Shown here piece by piece: positions 1 to 4,581 of a DNA stretch of 9,200 nucleotides. Source of the DNA: Nitrospirota bacterium (GTDB lineage Bacteria > Nitrospirota > Thermodesulfovibrionia > Thermodesulfovibrionales > UBA1546). The position numbers were made by a program, and so were the translations under genes. The notes under the pieces are model-generated. The model saw only the letters and a list, made by a program, of their open reading frames with translations. It was not told the origin of the DNA and ran no database searches. How positions within the stretch are numbered: the stretch's first letter is position 1; the number at the start of each line of letters is the position of its first letter. The DNA is taken from positions 1 through 9,200 of the forward strand of contig SCSY01000232.1 in the NCBI GenBank assembly GCA_004298625.1. Direction: 5' to 3'.

Positions 1-1071
1 TCTATCACACCTTCCCAGGTTGTCACAGGCCAGAGTGTTGCAGTAACAATGACCGTAACTAATAGCGGCTCGTCAACTATTAATAATATAAACCCTCCAT
101 CGCCTCTTAATTTTCAGGTATTAAGTGGAACTGTTAACAACAGTTGCACAGGCCCAAATCCAAGCACCATAGGCGCCCTTGCTCCGGGAGCCTCATCTAC
201 ATTCGAATGGGACTGCACAATAACATCCACACAGATTGGAAGCACATTCGGGTATTATGGCAATGCAACAAGCGGGGCATTGAATTCTCAGCCAACTCCT
301 GCTTATTCTAACACAGGAACTATTTCTGCCTATTCTGTCACTATTTCACCTACCACAGTCTATAAGGGCAATACACCTGTAACATTTACTTTCAAAGTTA
401 CAAACGGAGGAGGTTATCCTATCTACAAGGTGAAAATTTTTACGCCTGACACAGGCTTTGTCTATTCTACCGCATCCGGGGGCTGTACAACTCTATGGGC
501 ACCATCGTATGCAGGGACACCGACACAGATAACTTTCATTACAGGTTCTGGATGCACATGCGGAAGCGCGGCAAGCTGCATCCCATGCTCTAACGGTGTT
601 TGCGATTTTACCGTTACCTATTCAGCCCTTCCCAATGTCAGCGTCAACACAGACTATAACTTTAGGGTTGATATATGGGACACTCCGTTATGGAAGCCGG
701 GTGATTCTCCGCGAGCATCTATAGGCGTGATCCTTAAAGTAACTGTAAACAGCATTGTGGCTGAAGCGATACCATCTGATATTTCCCCTAATTGCACCTC
801 TGAGGTTTTTGCCACGATTACACCAACACCTGTAGATGGGCAGACAGTAAATTTTTTATCAACAGGTGGAACATGGCAAGAAATAACCACTACAACCAGT
901 GGAGAAGCTCGTGCAACACTCAGAGCGCCTTTGCCTTACAATGCCGCCATACCAAATGCAACGATTACTGTTACATACCAGGATGCATCTGCAAGCACAA
1001 CAGTAATTTTTCCAAATGCAACATCTTGCACCGGAAGCCGGAAAAAGGTACGCTGGCGCGAGGTTCAGTAG
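1..1071 (+). CDS. Secreted Ig-like/DUF11-type repeat protein, C-terminal part (5' partial)
   Basis: The reading frame is open from base 1, so the gene starts upstream; 356 residues are visible. The sequence is rich in Ser, Thr, Asn and Gly and has a repeated beta-strand pattern. Two similar modules are visible, one opening near residue 1 (SITPSQVVTGQSVAVTMTV) and one near residue 111 (SVTISPTTVYKGNTPVTFTF), both like the conserved-repeat (DUF11/CARDB-like) domains of cell-surface proteins. A third module (about residues 250-345) resembles a bacterial Ig-like group 1 (invasin-type) domain, with the features PVDGQTVNF and TTTTSGEARATL. Cysteines come in even numbers per module (2, 6, 2), which fits disulfides in an exported protein. 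No membrane anchor or sorting signal is seen; the protein ends in the basic tail SRKKVRWREVQ. The likely role is an extracellular or pilus/surface-associated structural protein or adhesin. This is inferred from domain style only, and the substrate or partner is unknown. Confidence 0.8.
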   Translation, partial: SITPSQVVTGQSVAVTMTVTNSGSSTINNINPPSPLNFQVLSGTVNNSCTGPNPSTIGALAPGASSTFEWDCTITSTQIGSTFGYYGNATSGALNSQPTPAYSNTGTISAYSVTISPTTVYKGNTPVTFTFKVTNGGGYPIYKVKIFTPDTGFVYSTASGGCTTLWAPSYAGTPTQITFITGSGCTCGSAASCIPCSNGVCDFTVTYSALPNVSVNTDYNFRVDIWDTPLWKPGDSPRASIGVILKVTVNSIVAEAIPSDISPNCTSEVFATITPTPVDGQTVNFLSTGGTWQEITTTTSGEARATLRAPLPYNAAIPNATITVTYQDASASTTVIFPNATSCTGSRKKVRWREVQ

Positions 1072-1072
1072 G

Positions 1073-1372
1073 CTAATTATCCTTCAGGTTAACAGTCCCT
1101 GTCTGAGGGTCGTAGCTGTATTTTGACATATCCATCTCAGCGCCGAATGACCCTTTAATCTCATCGAGAGACATCGGATATCTGCCGTTTTGCGCATAAA
1201 ATGCCTGAACCGTTTTTCTCACGGCATCGAGGTTTGCGGTCTCCCCTGCCTGCTGACCCTTTTTATACGCATCAGTCAGGGAATTCCCGTATTCAGCTAC
1301 AGGATTTTTAGGCTCTTCCCCGCAGGAGACAAAGATGAATAAAACAAGAGCAGACAAAAATAACACCTTCAT
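1073..1372 (-). CDS. Small lipoprotein with pseudopilin-like C-terminal region
   Basis: A 99-aa protein. Residues 1-17 form a lipoprotein signal peptide: a short basic start (MK), a hydrophobic stretch LFLSALVLFIF, and the lipobox FVSC with the lipidated Cys at position 17. Residue +2 is Gly, not Asp, so by the Lol rule sorting to the outer membrane is expected. After a linker, residues 48-73 read NLDAVRKTVQAFYAQNGRYP followed by MSLDEI. This strongly resembles the stretch after the N-terminal helix in type II secretion GspG-type pseudopilins (consensus-like xLxxxxxALExYYxxNGRYPxTxxxL). The prepilin leader and long hydrophobic helix of a real pilin are absent, and a lipid anchor takes their place. 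The ATG at 1370-1372 has no strong Shine-Dalgarno. The gene is convergent with the Ig-like protein gene and divergent from the transporter gene. Function is not known. Confidence 0.85.
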   Translation of the reverse strand: MKVLFLSALVLFIFVSCGEEPKNPVAEYGNSLTDAYKKGQQAGETANLDAVRKTVQAFYAQNGRYPMSLDEIKGSFGAEMDMSKYSYDPQTGTVNLKDN

Positions 1373-1418
1373 AAAACTATCTTATCACAAATTAAGTGTT
1401 AATCCTGTAAAATAATCC
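1373..1418. promoter_or_regulatory. 46-bp divergent intergenic region (presumed back-to-back promoters)
   Basis: This is the only non-coding sequence between two genes that start away from each other, so promoters for both should lie in or overlap it. Toward the transporter gene, TAAAAT at 1408-1413 could be a -10 element; its closeness to the GTG start (5 nt) would imply a leaderless or near-leaderless mRNA. A small symmetric motif, TTAA-GTG-TTAA, lies at 1392-1402. I see no convincing -35 hexamer on either strand and no strong Shine-Dalgarno for either gene. The assignment rests on gene orientation more than on motifs. Confidence 0.4.
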
Positions 1419-2288
1419 GTGTGGATTTTATTTGCGCTAATTTCAGCTTTCAGCCTCGCCACAAGCGACGCGCTCACAAAAAAGGCGCTCGAAAACAGCA
1501 ATGAATATCTCGCTGCATGGTTCAGGTTTTTCTTTTCCCTTCCGCTTCTTGTCATCATCTGGCTTTTTATCCCCACGCCTGAACTGGGCAGAGAATTCTA
1601 CGCGGCCTTTTTCATTGCCCTCCCGGTAGAAATAGTAACTATCGTGCTTTATATAAAGGCCCTGAAGGTATCTCCCCTGAGCCTCACCCTTCCCTTTCTT
1701 GCGCTCACGCCCGTTTTTCTTATCTTCATCTCATATTTCATAGTCGGGGAAGTCGTAACGCCTATGGGAGGAGCAGGAATTTTTTTTATAGCGGCAGGCG
1801 GCTATATGTTAAACATCAGCGCGATAAAGAAGGGGATCTTTGAGCCATTCAAGTCAATAACAAAAGAAAAAGGCTCTATTTTCATGATATGCGTTGCCCT
1901 GCTCTACAGCATAACCGCATCATTCGGAAAAAAAGCGATAGAGCATTCCTCGCCGTTATTTTTTGCAATAACCTATTTTATTGCGCTGACTGTTTTTTTT
2001 GCGCCGTTCGCGTTCTGGATGGGCAGAAATGAGCTGAAGAGTTTTCTCAGGGAAAAGAAATTCAAGGGATTGTTCCTGCCAGGTATATTTTACGCTGTTA
2101 TGGCTGCGTCTCATATGCTGGCAATGAAGCTTACGAAAGTCGCTTATATGATCTCCGTGAAAAGGCTGAGCCTGATTATAGGAATAGCATACGGCTATTT
2201 TCTTTTTAAAGAAGAAAATATAAGGGAAAGGCTGTTCGGCGCAATACTGATGTTTATCGGTTTTGTGATAATTGTAACGGCATCATGA
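1419..2288 (+). CDS. EamA/DMT-family membrane transporter
   Basis: A 289-aa, strongly hydrophobic protein with about ten membrane segments arranged as two EamA repeats (about residues 3-133 and 152-288), the usual size and layout of the drug/metabolite transporter superfamily. Typical end-of-repeat signatures are present in both halves: ALKVSPLSLTLPF followed by a helix and the FIVGE stretch (residues 81-111) in the first, and LTKVAYMISVKRLS followed by YFLFKEE and a final GAILMFIGFVII helix (residues 238-285) in the second. It sits in the cytoplasmic membrane and probably moves a small metabolite; the substrate cannot be told from the sequence. The start is a GTG at 1419-1421, chosen because the protein then begins directly with the first membrane helix (MWILFALISAFSLAT), as is common in the family. 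No strong ribosome site precedes it. The gene appears monocistronic. Confidence 0.9.
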   Translation: MWILFALISAFSLATSDALTKKALENSNEYLAAWFRFFFSLPLLVIIWLFIPTPELGREFYAAFFIALPVEIVTIVLYIKALKVSPLSLTLPFLALTPVFLIFISYFIVGEVVTPMGGAGIFFIAAGGYMLNISAIKKGIFEPFKSITKEKGSIFMICVALLYSITASFGKKAIEHSSPLFFAITYFIALTVFFAPFAFWMGRNELKSFLREKKFKGLFLPGIFYAVMAASHMLAMKLTKVAYMISVKRLSLIIGIAYGYFLFKEENIRERLFGAILMFIGFVIIVTAS

Positions 2289-2476
2289 CAAAGTAAATGA
2301 TTCACATTACCTAAGACAAAGCATTGTGTTTGAGCGGTTTTATTTTGCCGATAGTCCTAAAGTAGAATTTAAGAAAATAAAGAGGTAAAATTCCTCAGAG
2401 CGAAGCGAGAATGAGCGAAAACATTATGCTTTGTCTTCAGTTCACTCTTTCAGTTTCCGGTTAGTTTTATGGCTGC
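2289..2476. other. Convergent intergenic region between transporter gene and rpmA
   Basis: These 188 bp separate the ends of two convergent genes and carry no credible ORF. The only structure I can support is the inverted-repeat element at 2313-2437. No classical GC-rich hairpin followed by a T-run is visible on either strand, so termination of rplU-rpmA and of the transporter mRNA may be Rho-dependent or may use the long inverted repeat. Confidence 0.5.
2313..2437. repeat. 125-bp element bounded by inverted repeats in the transporter/rpmA gap
   Basis: AAGACAAAGCAT at 2313-2324 is an exact reverse complement of ATGCTTTGTCTT at 2426-2437 (12 of 12). Pairing continues inward after two mismatched positions with five more matches (TGTTT at 2327-2331 against AAACA at 2419-2423). 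The interior is AT-rich and includes a GCGA-rich patch near 2398-2420 (GAGCGAAGCGAGAATGAGCG). It has no ORF, so if mobile it would be a non-autonomous MITE-like or REP-like element. Alternatively it is a long-range RNA stem at the 3' ends of the two convergent genes. No clear target-site duplication flanks it. Confidence 0.55.
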
Positions 2477-2746
2477 TTATGCTGCCGGCTCTGCTACAGG
2501 ATATACACTAATCTTAAGAGTATCGCGGTTCTTTCTCTCGAAAGCCACTGTGCCGTCAATCTTGGCAAACAGCGTGTCGTCAGTGCCCTTGCCGACATTT
2601 TGGCCTGGATGAAACTTCGTGCCTCTCTGCCTTACGATTACATTGCCTGCGCGCACTGCCTGACCTCCGAATATCTTAACGCCAAGCCTTTGCGCCTCGC
2701 TGTCGCGACCATTTCTCGAACTTCCTACGCCTTTTTTATGTGCCAT
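2477..2746 (-). CDS. rpmA: 50S ribosomal protein L27
   Basis: An 89-aa protein with the clear L27 signature: N-terminus MAHKKGVGSSRNGRDSEAQR, then LGVKIFGGQ, then VIVRQRGTKFHPGQNVG with KGTDDTLFA, and a C-terminal VAFERKN segment. L27 is a large-subunit protein whose N-terminal tail reaches toward the peptidyl transferase centre. Here the tail starts directly with MAHKKG, so it lacks the cleavable N-terminal extension known in Firmicutes, and no Prp protease gene lies between rplU and rpmA. The ATG (2744-2746) starts one base after the rplU stop and is preceded by a strong GGAGG site inside the end of rplU, giving tight translational coupling. The usual downstream neighbour obg is absent; a convergent transporter gene follows. 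Confidence 0.98.
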   Translation of the reverse strand: MAHKKGVGSSRNGRDSEAQRLGVKIFGGQAVRAGNVIVRQRGTKFHPGQNVGKGTDDTLFAKIDGTVAFERKNRDTLKISVYPVAEPAA

Positions 2747-2747
2747 A

Positions 2748-3065
2748 TTATCCTCCGACCACTATATCGTTTATCTTCAATGTCGTATACTGCTGCCTGT
2801 GGCCGTTGGTTTTTCTATATACTTTTCTCGGCCTCTGTTTGTGGATTATTACTTTTTTCCCTTTTCCGGAACCCGTCACCTCTGCCTTAACCTCGGCGCC
2901 TTTAATATACGGAGAGCCTGTTATGCTCTTATCATCCGTGATTATTGCAAGCACCTTATCCAGTGTGACTGAAGCGCCTGTCTCTGCAGGCAATTTTTCT
3001 ATACTTATATTGCCCCCTGCAACGACCTTATACTGCTTTCCGCCTGTTTCAATTATTGCATACAT
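2748..3065 (-). CDS. rplU: 50S ribosomal protein L21
   Basis: A 105-aa protein, the usual L21 length. It opens with MYAIIETGGKQYKV, the classic L21 start, and carries the conserved basic segment HKQRPRKVYRKTNGHRQQY at about residues 75-93, which contacts 23S rRNA. It is a primary large-subunit assembly protein. It forms an operon with rpmA (one base between stop and start). The ATG is preceded by GGAGG at 3075-3079 with 9 nt spacing, and by a good sigma70-type promoter at 3094-3123. The predicted 5' leader is only about 20 nt, too short for a structured autoregulatory L21 leader. Confidence 0.98.
   Translation of the reverse strand: MYAIIETGGKQYKVVAGGNISIEKLPAETGASVTLDKVLAIITDDKSITGSPYIKGAEVKAEVTGSGKGKKVIIHKQRPRKVYRKTNGHRQQYTTLKINDIVVGG
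2752..2756 (-). promoter_or_regulatory. Ribosome binding site of rpmA (GGAGG)
   Basis: GGAGG on the minus strand lies 5 nt upstream of the rpmA ATG and within the last codons of rplU (the Gly-Gly codons before its stop). The same bases code for the L21 C-terminus and recruit ribosomes to rpmA. Confidence 0.8.
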
Positions 3066-3074
3066 GATTATTTA

Positions 3075-3079
3075 CCTCC
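3075..3079 (-). promoter_or_regulatory. Ribosome binding site of rplU (GGAGG)
   Basis: GGAGG on the minus strand, 9 nt upstream of the rplU ATG, is part of the longer match TGGAGGT. It supports the chosen start. Confidence 0.8.
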
Positions 3080-3093
3080 AAAGTGCAATGTTT

Positions 3094-3123
3094 ATTAAAC
3101 ACCATTTTCCATGGAAAAGTCAA
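3094..3123 (-). promoter_or_regulatory. Sigma70-type promoter of rplU-rpmA with palindrome in the spacer
   Basis: On the minus strand, TTGACT (3118-3123) matches the -35 consensus in five of six bases. After 18 bp comes TTTAAT (3094-3099) as the -10. Transcription should start near 3087, about 20 nt before the rplU start codon. The spacer contains the perfect 14-bp palindrome TTTTCCATGGAAAA at 3105-3118, whose edge overlaps the last base of the -35. A dimeric regulator bound there would occlude RNA polymerase, so this is a candidate operator. The promoter call is fairly secure; the operator role is inference. Confidence 0.65.
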
Positions 3124-3140
3124 GCGCGGGTCTATTAAAT

Positions 3141-3350
3141 TTATTGCCTGCACGAATTGTTATTCGTGAATTTTTTTTTCAATGAATTCAACTTCTTCTT
3201 AAGAGAGGTCTTTCCTTCCTTGCCCTTGTTCTGCGAATTTATTATATTGCTTACAGTCGAGGCGCAGCTGCAAATCCCGTCGGCAGCTCCTATCATCTCA
3301 TCTGTTATTTCACTAAATTTCTTTATTTTACTTGATCTGATAATTATCAC
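3141..3350 (-). CDS. Small hypothetical protein, translationally coupled to the LuxE-like gene
   Basis: I do not recognise this 69-aa ORF. Its GTG start (3348-3350) overlaps the TGA stop of the preceding gene in a GTGA arrangement, and the end of that gene supplies a purine-rich AAAGAGAG before the start; both favour real, coupled translation. The middle (about residues 16-40) reads TDEMIGAADGICSCASTVSN, a possible amphipathic or weakly hydrophobic helix with a CSC pair. The C-terminal third is very lysine-rich (KLNSLKKKF). A third Cys lies near the end in a tail coded by the hairpin at 3151-3168. There is no signal peptide or clear membrane segment. The Lys codons from the A-run and the hairpin-coded tail may mean that the ORF runs into regulatory DNA. 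It could also be spurious. Confidence 0.45.
   Translation of the reverse strand: MIIIRSSKIKKFSEITDEMIGAADGICSCASTVSNIINSQNKGKEGKTSLKKKLNSLKKKFTNNNSCRQ
3151..3179 (+). terminator. Hairpin plus T9 run, terminator-like on the plus strand
   Basis: CACGAAT (3151-3157), loop TGTT and ATTCGTG (3162-3168) form a perfect 7-bp stem, followed by AA and nine T (3171-3179). This is the layout of an intrinsic terminator for rightward transcription, opposite to all nearby genes. Read on the minus strand, the same hairpin is preceded by an A-run and lacks a U-tract, so it is at best a weak terminator for the LuxE-like operon. It overlaps the 3' end of the 69-codon ORF. It may block antisense transcription coming through rpmA-rplU, or act on both strands. 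Confidence 0.5.
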
Positions 3351-4567
3351 CTCTCTTTAGCAATCTTTCTGTATACATTGCCTATCTTCTTAAGACTTCT
3401 TCTGAGCAAGAAATTCCCCAGTTGAGTCATAATTTTTCCGCCGTGCCCGGCTTTTATCTCCTCGGCATCGAGTTTGCCCGGCTTTTTCTTCCATCTGCCG
3501 ATAATTTCAAACCCATAATCTGTTTCAAAACCAAGGTTATCTGTCTGAACAGCCAGAACCATGCTCCTGTTTGCCAGGTCATAATGCCTCAAGAGACCAA
3601 CTTCACCCTTGGGAAGCCTTATGCGGTTAGTTATATCCACAACTTCAGTCCTGGTCCATGGAGGTATAACTTTATACCTCTCCTCATCTTTTCCCTTTAG
3701 GTGATTATCCAGGACATTATCGAAGAAGTTGGTGCTTATTTCGCCCATGCCAAGCACGTTGATGCAATAATATTCTTCGATGCCTAAAACCCTGCTGCAT
3801 TTCTCGAAATACTCTTCTCTTGAACATTCGCCGAACTGGCCTAAATACCCTCCGCCATCGCAGATCCTGCTGCCATGAGGAAGCTTGAAACTCAATCCCT
3901 CTGTTTCGCAGGCCTGTAAAAAATAAATAAAACCGACGGTAGAGCCAACCAGGGCCAGTGGTTTACCGCTGTTTTCAGCATCCAATAAAGCTTTTAAAAG
4001 CACCTCTACATTCAGCCCGCGTGGCGTAATAAGGTAGGCGCTTTCCGGCGTGCCGAACTCGGTCCTTACCCTGTCTAATCCCACTGCCATTCCAATGCCC
4101 GGCGCCATTTGCGGAGAGGGCGTCATCAAAAGTATCTTCATCCTTTCCACATTCTGGAAAACATATTTTCTCGTCAGGAGACCATTAGCAGCGTTAATCA
4201 AATCAACAGCGCCTTTATCCCTTAATATAGAACCCTTACGCCTCGGGTCTGTTGTTCCGCTCGTAAAATAGGCTTGTTCCGCCTTATCTACAGAAAAAGA
4301 CGCCATAACGAACTCCTTGAACGCAAGAGAAGGCACTGCAGGTATTTGCATCCAGTTGCCTGCAATATCGGGAGTTATGCCTTTCTTATCGCAGTATTTT
4401 TTATACGGCTCAATAGTGTTATACTGAAGTTCAAATTCCCTCAGGGTTAATTTATTAAAGCCATCTTCATCCTGATTTTCCATACCTCTCCGTATAAACT
4501 CCAGGATGTCCCTGTCAAGTTCTTTTACGAAGTCGGATTCGAGGGAATAATCTGTTTTTTCAGGCAT
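3347..4567 (-). CDS. LuxE/PaaK-family acyl-protein synthetase/acyltransferase (motif-intact copy)
   Basis: A 406-aa protein of the LuxE (acyl-protein synthetase) family, related to PaaK-type adenylating ligases. LuxE uses ATP to activate a fatty acid as acyl-AMP. The N-terminal region has family-typical features: FNKLTLREFELQYN (37-50) and IPAVPSLAFKEF (75-86). The phosphate-binding motif is present as FTSGTT (101-106), followed by basic residues. Further conserved blocks are LVGST (207-211), HGSRICDGGG (231-240), LGMGEIS (272-278, equivalent to the YGMTE block), LLRHYDLANRS (325-335) and the QTDN/GFEIIGR end (341-358). No Cys occurs after residue 268, so the acyl-Cys intermediate near the C-terminus of luminescence LuxE is not conserved; the acyl acceptor must differ. 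No luxC, luxD or luxAB is present, so bioluminescence is not implied. It lies 11 nt after a paralogue and has no good Shine-Dalgarno. Confidence 0.85.
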   Translation of the reverse strand: MPEKTDYSLESDFVKELDRDILEFIRRGMENQDEDGFNKLTLREFELQYNTIEPYKKYCDKKGITPDIAGNWMQIPAVPSLAFKEFVMASFSVDKAEQAYFTSGTTDPRRKGSILRDKGAVDLINAANGLLTRKYVFQNVERMKILLMTPSPQMAPGIGMAVGLDRVRTEFGTPESAYLITPRGLNVEVLLKALLDAENSGKPLALVGSTVGFIYFLQACETEGLSFKLPHGSRICDGGGYLGQFGECSREEYFEKCSRVLGIEEYYCINVLGMGEISTNFFDNVLDNHLKGKDEERYKVIPPWTRTEVVDITNRIRLPKGEVGLLRHYDLANRSMVLAVQTDNLGFETDYGFEIIGRWKKKPGKLDAEEIKAGHGGKIMTQLGNFLLRRSLKKIGNVYRKIAKER

Positions 4568-4572
4568 TTTAA

Positions 4573-4581
4573 ATTATATCA
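4573..4581 (-). promoter_or_regulatory. Possible extended -10 promoter before the second LuxE-like gene
   Basis: On the minus strand the stop codon of the first LuxE-like gene plus the following bases read TGATATAAT, a perfect TATAAT (4573-4578) with the TGN extension. It lies only 5 nt before the ATG of the second gene, so initiation would give a leaderless mRNA. There is no matching -35 hexamer. AT-rich gaps can produce this by chance. Confidence 0.25.

Noticed and set aside
541..612. Cys pairs in the Ig-like protein as haem c-binding sites
   Set aside because: The CIPC pair is followed by Ser, not His, so no CXXCH motif is present.
2301..2445. TTCAC at 2301-2305 and 2441-2445 as a target-site duplication of the inverted-repeat element
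   Set aside because: The copies sit at unequal distances from the two arms (7 and 3 nt), and a 5-bp match is expected by chance.
3066..3100. Structured L21 autoregulatory leader
   Set aside because: The predicted leader is about 20 nt and mostly ribosome site; no stem is visible.
2740..3138. 132-codon plus-strand ORF over rplU
   Set aside because: It lies antisense to a certain ribosomal protein gene, has a composition of mirror-coded codons, no ribosome site and no recognisable domain.
3157..3360. 67-codon plus-strand ORF opposite the small coupled ORF
   Set aside because: Phe/Leu-rich only because it is the complement of Lys/Glu-rich coding sequence; it starts inside the hairpin loop and has no Shine-Dalgarno.
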